Shown: piece after piece, positions 58,946-64,000 of the stretch
Layout: every line of letters starts with the position of its first letter
Position numbering within the stretch: position 1 is the first letter of the stretch
DNA from: Erythrobacter sp. AP23
GTDB lineage: Bacteria; Pseudomonadota; Alphaproteobacteria; Sphingomonadales; Sphingomonadaceae
Reading direction: 5' to 3'
NCBI RefSeq assembly: GCF_001542855.1
Contig: NZ_LNBY01000017.1
Span: forward strand, 558,001 to 622,000
Length of the DNA stretch: 64,000 nt
Notes under the pieces: generated by a model
Told to the model about the DNA's origin: nothing
The model's input: only the letters and a program-made list of their open reading frames with translations
Database searches by the model: none
Position numbers and translations under genes: made by a program

Positions 58946-59784
58946 CGATCATCGCCTTCATCGGCAGCGTATTTTCACCCTATTACAAGGCGAGCGGGCG
59001 GGGCGATCCGCTGGACCATTGCGCGCTCAATGTCGCGCTTTACGGGCCGCGCAGCCGCTGGGCGATGACCGAACGCCCGCACAGTGCGGTGGTGCAGGAG
59101 CGCGACACGCTGGCCATCGGCCCGAGTAGCGTGCGCTGGACCGGCGAGGCGCTGGAGATCCGCATCGAGGAACGCGACAAGCGCGTCGGTATTCCATGGC
59201 GGCGGCGCGTGCGCGGCACGGTGCGCGTGCATCCCGAAGCGCTCAACCCGGTCGGCTACGCGCTCGATCCGGCGGCGCGCCATATCTGGCACTGCCTCGC
59301 CCCGCGCGCGCGGATCGAGGTGGAGATGGACCAGCCTGGTCTCAAATGGGGCGGGCGCGCCTATCTCGATTCCAATCGCGGGACCGAGTCGCTCGAGGAG
59401 GGCTTCGATGTGTGGCACTGGTCGCGCGCGCATATGCCGGAAGGCGCGGTTGTCTGTTACGAGGGCAAGCGGAGCGATGGCTCACGCTTCGCGAGCGCGA
59501 TCCGCTTCGACCGGCAGTGCTTGCCGCAGCGCGACGAGCTGCCGCTAACCGCGCCGCTGCCCAACACGCTGTGGCAGATGAAACGCAAGACCCGCGCCGA
59601 TCGCGGCCATGCCGGCGTAATCAGGACGTGGGAGGATGCGCCATTCTACGCGCGGTCGACGCTGTCTTCGCGGCTTTACGGCGAGCAGGTGGTGGCGGTG
59701 CAGGAAAGCCTCGACATGCGGCGCTTCACCTCACCGATCGTCCAGTTCATGCTCCCCTATCGCATGCCCCGAACCAGCGGATGA
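58720..59784 (+). CDS. crtC: carotenoid 1,2-hydratase CrtC (start uncertain)
   Basis: This enzyme adds water to the 1,2 double bond of acyclic carotenoids. Strong CrtC marks are GYGWWYVDAISDDGRHGLTIIAFIGSVFSPYYKA, NVALYGPRSRWAMTERP, HIWHCLAPRARIEVEM, GRAYLDSNRGTESLEEGFDVWHWSRAH and GEQVVAVQESLDMRRF. The conserved domain starts about residue 49 of the frame from ATG 58720. No ATG or GTG lies closer to it in frame; a TTG at 58774 is an alternative. Hence the overlap with crtD is at least about 170 nt. The 3' end overlaps the antisense 63-residue ORF by 54 nt. Confidence 0.82.
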   Translation: MGGILPAPGRADSDPWALLRRGEHPSGRGRADGRLVRADRGAHADGRPRFDAPVAAGGYGWWYVDAISDDGRHGLTIIAFIGSVFSPYYKASGRGDPLDHCALNVALYGPRSRWAMTERPHSAVVQERDTLAIGPSSVRWTGEALEIRIEERDKRVGIPWRRRVRGTVRVHPEALNPVGYALDPAARHIWHCLAPRARIEVEMDQPGLKWGGRAYLDSNRGTESLEEGFDVWHWSRAHMPEGAVVCYEGKRSDGSRFASAIRFDRQCLPQRDELPLTAPLPNTLWQMKRKTRADRGHAGVIRTWEDAPFYARSTLSSRLYGEQVVAVQESLDMRRFTSPIVQFMLPYRMPRTSG

Positions 59785-59922
59785 ATCCGCCTCGCGCTTC
59801 TTCTGCTTGTCGCGCTCGATCTCGCGATTGACCGACCACAATTGGTAGCCGCCGAAACCGAAGGCGACGAGCGCAGTGAAGACGATCTCGATCCAGCCGA
59901 AGTTCTCGCTGAGGGCTTCCAT
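59731..59922 (-). CDS. 63-residue single-pass membrane protein downstream of bchO
   Basis: One membrane helix (IEIVFTALVAFGFGGYQLWSV, residues about 11-31) followed by a charged tail (NREIERDKQKKREADSS). No family recognised. It starts 17 nt after bchO, so it is the last gene of the bchI-D-O transcript. Its final 18 codons overlap the end of crtC on the opposite strand. A small membrane subunit or assembly factor is possible from the position. Confidence 0.6.
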   Translation of the reverse strand: MEALSENFGWIEIVFTALVAFGFGGYQLWSVNREIERDKQKKREADSSAGSGHAIGEHELDDR

Positions 59923-59939
59923 GCCAGTTTCTCTCCTCG

Positions 59940-60821
59940 TCAGGCGACCTTAGCACGGGCATCGAGAAAGCGTCGAATATGCTCCGCCGCCTCGGCGGGA
60001 CGTTCCTCATGCGCAAGGTGGCCAAGCCCGGGCAGCACCTCCAGCTGCGCATCGGGCAGGCGCTCGGCCGCCTTGCGTACCGACGCCAGCGGGATGGCTT
60101 CGTCGCGCTCCGAATGGACGAGCAGCACCGGCCCTTGCAAGTCGACGAGATATCGCTGAAGCGGTTCGAGATCCCAATTCGCCATCATCGCCAGCGCCGC
60201 TCTGCAATGACCGGCGTTGCCCAGCAGCACCTCGTAGCAATGCAGACCGGCGGCATCGATCCGCGAATTGGTCGAACGACGTAGAAACCGCGCGGTCTCG
60301 CCGCTCAGACTGGCGATGCCAGCAAATACGCGGGGAACCAGTGGATTGACGAACAACAGCTTGGCCATCAGCGGCAAGAGCTGCGACCCCAGACCGGGGA
60401 AGGGTGCAAGCGCCGGGTTAAATCCGATAACCGGAAAGTTCGCGCCTCGATCGCGGATCATCTGCAGCGCGATGGCCGCACCCGCCGAATGGCCCACTAT
60501 CGCAGCGGGCGACAGCTCCAGGCGATCGAGCAGCGCCCGTAGCTCTCTGGCCATCCTCGGCAGCGTCATCGCCCCACCGGACGCGCGCGAGAAAGCGTGA
60601 CCGGGAAGGTCGGGCGCGATGCAGGTATAGTGCTCGGCCAGCGCGGGCATGACATCGCGCCAGGAATGGCAGGATGCGCCGGTGCCGTGCAGCAGCAGAA
60701 GCGGCGGGCCTTCGCCCATCGTCTGGACATGCCAGCGAACGGTGCCGCAATCGACGAAACGGCTCGATGCGCGGTGCGGCCAGATGCTGCCCTCGCGCTC
60801 CCAGTTCAACGCCCGGCTCAT
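59940..60821 (-). CDS. bchO: BchO alpha/beta hydrolase-fold Mg-chelatase-associated protein
   Basis: A 293-residue alpha/beta hydrolase: LLLLHGTGASCHSWRDVMPAL (oxyanion HG motif), AAIVGHSAGAAIALQM (nucleophile Ser in GHSAG), LLVHSERDEAIPLASV (acid) and LPGLGHLAHEERPAE (His). BchO sits with bchI and bchD in most purple-bacterial clusters; its reaction is unproven, but it is linked to the Mg-chelatase step. The ATG at 60821 overlaps bchD by 4 nt. Confidence 0.93.
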   Translation of the reverse strand: MSRALNWEREGSIWPHRASSRFVDCGTVRWHVQTMGEGPPLLLLHGTGASCHSWRDVMPALAEHYTCIAPDLPGHAFSRASGGAMTLPRMARELRALLDRLELSPAAIVGHSAGAAIALQMIRDRGANFPVIGFNPALAPFPGLGSQLLPLMAKLLFVNPLVPRVFAGIASLSGETARFLRRSTNSRIDAAGLHCYEVLLGNAGHCRAALAMMANWDLEPLQRYLVDLQGPVLLVHSERDEAIPLASVRKAAERLPDAQLEVLPGLGHLAHEERPAEAAEHIRRFLDARAKVA

Positions 60822-62506
60822 GCCGCGCGTGCCTGCGTGCTCGCGCCGACCGCGGCATGCAGTCTCCGCGCATCGGCCAGGGGCAGGGCAAGGAACCGCG
60901 CCTGCATCGCCTGCGCAAGGCGCGCCGTGTCGGGCGTGCTGCGGGGAGAGATATCGACCACCAGCGCCTCGATGCCGCGCACCGCGATAGCCTTGGCCGC
61001 CGCGTGGGCATCTTCGGCCGCGCGGCTGCGGCTGGCGCTGCCATCGCCGGCGATGTTGGCGCGCCCGTCGGTCAGGATGACGAGCGAAGGCGTCCTTCCT
61101 CGCAGCTCGACTGCTTCGGCCACTTCGCGTGCCGCCTGCAGCCCTGCGGCGAGCGGTGTGCCACCACCGCCCGGAAGCTCGGCAAGTGCGCGCCGGGCGC
61201 GGGTCAGCGAGCGGGTAGGGGGCAAGAGCAGTTCGGCGCCCGTGCCGCGAAAGGCGACCAGTGCGACTTCGCTGCGGGTGGTGTAGGCCTGCGCCAGCAT
61301 CAGCTCGACCGCACCCTTGGCCTCGGCCAGTCGTGCGGCCGCAGCCGAGCCCGAGGCATCGACGCAAAAGATCGTGACCTTGGCCGCGCGCTCCTCGAAC
61401 CGGCGGACGCGCAAATCCTGCTTGTGCAGGATCAGCCGGGCTCTCTCTGAAAGGCCGGCCTCGCGCCGGCGAAGTGGTTGCCAGGGCACCGCCGCCCGTA
61501 GGGAATCGATCAGCGCCAGCCGTGCTCCGCCGCGCGGCATGCCGGGGCGCGCGCCGAGCGGCTTGCCGCGCACTGTCGACTTGCGCCGTCTCCCGCCGCC
61601 GCTGCCGTGCGCCCGCCGCTTGGACTTCCCGGACGAAAGCTGCGCCAGAAGGTCGGGCGGGATCGCTGCGGCAGCGGCTTCGAGCATGACATCCTCCAGC
61701 GGCCTGTCGCCGGGATCGGACTGGTCGCGCTCGCCATCGCTGCCGGTCTCGCGATCGGGTTCTGGCGTTTCCTCGTCTTCCAGCGGCGGCAATTGCGTCG
61801 CGCGCGGGGCGAGAACCAGCCGGGCGGAGGCTTGCAGGTCGGCGGTGGAAGGCTGCTCTCGGCCCTGTAGCGAGGCATGGGCGCGCGCGGCTTCGGCAGC
61901 AAAGATCAGCGGCCGGATCGAGCCGACGCCCAATGCGGCAGCCGTCGCCGCAAGGCCCTCCAGAGCGTCGTCTTCGAGCGGAGCGACCGCATCGATCGGG
62001 ATCGCGCTTGCATCGGGCATGGGCGCATCGAGGGCTGCAACCCGTGTCAGGTCGCAGATGAAGGCGACGCGTTCGAGCAGCGGGGCGGGCGGCGCCTCGT
62101 CCTCCGCAATTCCGTCGTCGAGCAGTACGAGGCCGAAGCGGTTCCCGGTTTCGGCAATATCCAATTGCTGCGCCAGCCTCCCGGCGAGCGCCTCGGTCAT
62201 GCGCTCGGCCATCGCTGCGATCAGGATCGTGCCGCCGGCCTTTTCGAGGATACCGCGCTGGCGGACCGTGCTTCCAGCGGCAAGGCTTGCGGCGATGTCC
62301 ACGCCGCCGAGCAGCCGCTCATCGTCGACATGCGGCGGCAGGCGCCGGAGCTGGCCGTGCTGTTCATGCAGTCGCTCGATAACCAGGTCGCGCGCCGGGC
62401 CGCCGCCCCGAAGGCACAGGCCACCCAGCTTGTCGGGCGCAATGAGAAACAGTCGCAGCGCCAGCAGCGCATCCGCCAGTGGATCGACTGGCGGCGCCGC
62501 GGTCAT
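60818..62506 (-). CDS. bchD: magnesium chelatase subunit D
   Basis: A 562-residue subunit with an N-terminal degenerate AAA+ domain (about 1-220). An acidic, Pro-rich linker follows (about 245-300, PPLEDEETPEPDRETGSDGE). A C-terminal integrin-I (VWA) domain is recognised by VTIFCVDASGSAAAARLAEAKGAVELML (MIDAS DxSxS) and SLVILTDGRANIAGDG. It forms the ring complex with BchI that drives BchH. The start at 62506 and stop at 60818 give 4-nt overlaps on both sides. Confidence 0.95.
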   Translation of the reverse strand: MTAAPPVDPLADALLALRLFLIAPDKLGGLCLRGGGPARDLVIERLHEQHGQLRRLPPHVDDERLLGGVDIAASLAAGSTVRQRGILEKAGGTILIAAMAERMTEALAGRLAQQLDIAETGNRFGLVLLDDGIAEDEAPPAPLLERVAFICDLTRVAALDAPMPDASAIPIDAVAPLEDDALEGLAATAAALGVGSIRPLIFAAEAARAHASLQGREQPSTADLQASARLVLAPRATQLPPLEDEETPEPDRETGSDGERDQSDPGDRPLEDVMLEAAAAAIPPDLLAQLSSGKSKRRAHGSGGGRRRKSTVRGKPLGARPGMPRGGARLALIDSLRAAVPWQPLRRREAGLSERARLILHKQDLRVRRFEERAAKVTIFCVDASGSAAAARLAEAKGAVELMLAQAYTTRSEVALVAFRGTGAELLLPPTRSLTRARRALAELPGGGGTPLAAGLQAAREVAEAVELRGRTPSLVILTDGRANIAGDGSASRSRAAEDAHAAAKAIAVRGIEALVVDISPRSTPDTARLAQAMQARFLALPLADARRLHAAVGASTQARAA

Positions 62507-63504
62507 CCGAACAATTCGTCGATCGCGCGTTCGATCCGCGCGGTCGAGCCGGTCTCGTCGAGCACGTCGCGCCGCAGGCGATGGCGCAGCGCCGATGGCG
62601 CGATCGCGATCACATGCTCGCGGCGCACGGCTCGCGCGCCGTTCAGCGCGGCCAATGCCTTGGCCCCGCGCATCAGCGTCAATTCTCCGCGCAGCCCGTC
62701 GGCGCCGACCGCGATGCACAGTTCGGCGCAATCGGCCAGCACCGCCTCGGACACTTTCATCGTCGCGATCTTCTTCCGGCCGCGAGCCACCTTGTGCAGG
62801 ATTTTCGCGTCTTCCTCGGCCCATTCATCGGCGAAGCCTTGCGGATCGCGCTCCTGCGCGGCGCAGCGGCGCATGATCTCGACCCGGTCGGCCACATCGG
62901 CCGGCGTGCGCACCTCGACCGACAAGCCGAAGCGGTCGAGCAATTGCGGGCGCAATTCGCCTTCCTCCGGATTGCCGCTGCCGATCAGCACGAAACGCGC
63001 CGGGTGGCGAACCGAAAGTCCCTCGCGCTCGACGACGTTCTCGCCCGAGGCCGCGACATCGAGCAGCAGGTCGACCAGATGATCCTCGAGCAGGTTGATC
63101 TCGTCGATATAGAGGAAGCCGCGATGCGCCTTGGCGAGCAGGCCGGGTTCGAACGCCTTTTCGCCGCTGCGCAGCGCACGTTCGAGATCGAGCGCGCCCA
63201 GCACCCGGTCCTCGGTCGCGCCCAGCGGCAGGTCGACGAAGGGAACCGCGCGTTTCCGGAGCGGGCCGCTGCCGCACACCTCGGGATAGCGCGCCTGGTC
63301 GTCCTTGGAGCAGCCGTAGGGGCAGTCCTTGATCGCCGAAATCGGGGGCAACAACCCGGCAAGCGCGCGGGCCGCGGTCGATTTTCCGGTGCCGCGATCG
63401 CCGAACACCATGACCCCGCCGATCGCCGGATCGATCGCGCTGACCAGCAGCGCCTGCTTCATCTCGTCCTGAGCAACGATCGCGGAAAAGGGGAAGCGCG
63501 CCAT
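62503..63504 (-). CDS. bchI: magnesium chelatase ATPase subunit I
   Basis: A 333-residue AAA+ ATPase. MARFPFSAIVAQDEMKQALL is the standard N terminus. Walker A is VFGDRGTGKSTAARALAGLLP, followed by the Cys-containing insert KDCPYGCSKDDQARYPEVCG. Walker B is GFLYIDEINLLEDHLVDLLLD, and sensor/finger motifs are in GNPEEGELRPQLLDRFGLSV. The ATG at 63504 is the true start; the frame is open further up through a tRNA fragment and must not be used. It is the first gene of the bchI-bchD-bchO unit. Confidence 0.96.
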   Translation of the reverse strand: MARFPFSAIVAQDEMKQALLVSAIDPAIGGVMVFGDRGTGKSTAARALAGLLPPISAIKDCPYGCSKDDQARYPEVCGSGPLRKRAVPFVDLPLGATEDRVLGALDLERALRSGEKAFEPGLLAKAHRGFLYIDEINLLEDHLVDLLLDVAASGENVVEREGLSVRHPARFVLIGSGNPEEGELRPQLLDRFGLSVEVRTPADVADRVEIMRRCAAQERDPQGFADEWAEEDAKILHKVARGRKKIATMKVSEAVLADCAELCIAVGADGLRGELTLMRGAKALAALNGARAVRREHVIAIAPSALRHRLRRDVLDETGSTARIERAIDELFG

Positions 63505-63524
63505 ATGCTTGGCATATCTGGACG

Positions 63525-63551
63525 AGCATTTTGCCGACGGCAAGCATTTTG
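63525..63551. promoter_or_regulatory. direct repeat and palindrome upstream of bchI
   Basis: AGCATTTTG occurs at 63525-63533 and again at 63543-63551. Between them sits TTGCC-GAC-GGCAA (63531-63543). The set lies about 20 nt before the bchI start. No PpsR-type TGT-N12-ACA is seen here, so bchI-D-O may be under a different regulator. Confidence 0.35.
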
Positions 63552-63689
63552 GCCTAAGCTTGCCCAAGCGCGCGCTGCCTGCAGATGCGGGTCGCTGGAC
63601 GGCCGCTTTCGCCATGCCGCAATCGCCATCGGGCAAGTCCCCAAGAGCATGCCCGGCGGCAGGAAATGTCGGTTTTAATGGAAGTCCAC

Positions 63690-63738
63690 TGGTCGGGATG
63701 ACTGGATTCGAACCAGCGACCCCCACACCCCCAGTGTG
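63690..63738 (-). pseudogene. 3' half of tRNA-Pro (GGG): attachment-site remnant
   Basis: Read on the minus strand it has the anticodon loop CTGGGGG (anticodon GGG), variable region, T arm GCTGGTTCGAATCCAGT, acceptor half CATCCCG, discriminator A and CCA. The D arm and 5' acceptor half are missing; sequence to the right (from 63739) is unrelated AT-rich DNA. A tRNA 3' half next to an integrase gene is the usual left attachment site of an integrated element. An intact copy would then be expected at the far end. Confidence 0.85.
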
Positions 63739-63826
63739 TAGTACGATTTCCAGTAGAATTCAGAAAAGATGATTTAATACAGAGTTATATTGCCGAATTG
63801 CAACGGCCTTCGTTATCTCAGATTGA

Positions 63827-63848
63827 CCGAAAACATTGAGGTTTTCGG
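63827..63848. repeat. inverted repeat CCGAAAAC-N6-GTTTTCGG before the integrase
   Basis: Perfect 8-bp arms around a 6-nt loop, 45 nt before the integrase start, in AT-rich DNA. It could be a recombinase or excisionase binding site, an operator or a hairpin terminator. The rest of 63739-63892 shows nothing else recognisable. Confidence 0.5.
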
Positions 63849-63892
63849 CAAAGCGTGCTTACTATGTGATTACTTTTTTGGTGGAGCGCGAT

Positions 63893-64000
63893 TTGGACAA
63901 GCTAACGCAGGCGAGGGTGGAGAAAGCGGAGCGGAAGCCGAAGCAGTACATCCTCTGGGATCGCGACCTGAAAGGCTTCGGGCTGCGTATCTCGCCAGGT
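63893..64000 (+). CDS. tyrosine-recombinase integrase (N-terminal part, runs off the window)
   Basis: Thirty-six residues: DKLTQARVEKAERKPKQYIL followed by WDRDLKGFGLRISPG. That is the typical N-terminal DUF4102/arm-binding domain of prophage-P4/island integrases. The TTG start at 63893 has GGTGGAG six bases upstream; in-frame GTG codons at 63881 and 63866 are alternatives. The catalytic domain lies outside the window. Its position just after a tRNA-Pro remnant identifies it as the integrase of an element inserted in that tRNA. Confidence 0.85.
   Translation, partial: MDKLTQARVEKAERKPKQYILWDRDLKGFGLRISPG

Noticed and set aside
58846..58960. Frameshift between crtD and crtC
   Set aside because: The CrtD tail (STRRSRPVAMAGG) resembles a normal CrtD ending, so two overlapping frames are more likely than an indel.
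63505..63726. Upstream extension of the bchI frame
   Set aside because: Reads through the tRNA-Pro remnant; BchI homology starts at MARFPF, 63504.

Overview
The window is high-GC alphaproteobacterial DNA. It most resembles an aerobic anoxygenic phototroph of the Erythrobacter/Porphyrobacter group (Sphingomonadales). This is inferred from gene content, gene order and protein style; no database was searched. The main feature is a nearly complete photosynthetic gene cluster of about 37 kb (roughly 26.5-63.5 kb). It has an O2-dependent cyclase (acsF), LH1 and type-2 reaction-centre genes, and spheroidene-type crtC/D/F. It shows no puc (LH2), pufC, bchE, crtA or crtB/E/I.

Left flank (1-26.5 kb), mostly housekeeping and envelope genes. 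1-5 kb: the end of a PNPOx-fold gene, acylphosphatase, an FKBP isomerase, a membrane-bound EEP-family protein, a GIY-YIG protein, a REP-like repeat, a small hypothetical and ettA. 5-9.3 kb: two tandem diguanylate cyclases (the second frameshifted), a MATE exporter and two tRNAs. 9.4-14.6 kb: a WalW-like deacetylase with no canonical start codon, a histidine-kinase-like protein, an Lrp regulator, a GFA-fold protein and a serine hydrolase. 14.6-19.3 kb: accC-accB-aroQ, a two-gene glycine-to-betaine methylation operon and an orphan GTA-type holin. 19.4-23.4 kb: an ECF sigma/anti-sigma pair with a divergent S8 protease and two secreted proteins. Three of these genes share one promoter-like motif, GGATTAA-N15-CGTT. 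23.5-26.4 kb: a DCC protein, a DUF3422 protein, a lipoprotein pseudoazurin and a small membrane protein.

Photosynthesis cluster. Minus strand, 26.5-41.9 kb: bchF-N-B-H-L-M, lhaA, puhA-B-C-(D), acsF, puhE, hemA. These 14 genes have mostly 4-nt ATGA overlaps and no room for internal terminators. Plus strand, 42.1-48.7 kb: ppaA, ppsR, bchG, a pucC-family gene, bchP, tspO and a small membrane ORF. A bidirectional terminator separates this unit from the minus-strand crtF-bchC-X-Y-Z-orf41-pufB-A-L-M block (48.7-57.3 kb). crtD-crtC run plus (57.4-59.8 kb), and bchI-D-O plus a 63-aa membrane ORF run minus (59.7-63.5 kb). Matches to the PpsR/CrtJ operator (TGT-N12-ACA) lie at bchC (two in tandem) and between crtF and crtD. 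One-base variants lie upstream of bchF/ppaA and of bchG. Together these genes make bacteriochlorophyll a from protoporphyrin IX, acyclic carotenoids and the RC-LH1 complex, under redox, light and B12-linked control.

Right edge (63.6-64 kb): a 3' half of tRNA-Pro(GGG), AT-rich sequence with an inverted repeat, and the start of a tyrosine-recombinase integrase. This looks like the attachment-site end of an integrated element directly beside the cluster.

No stretch over 300 bases lacks a gene, except 63505-63892, which is described by its own entries.
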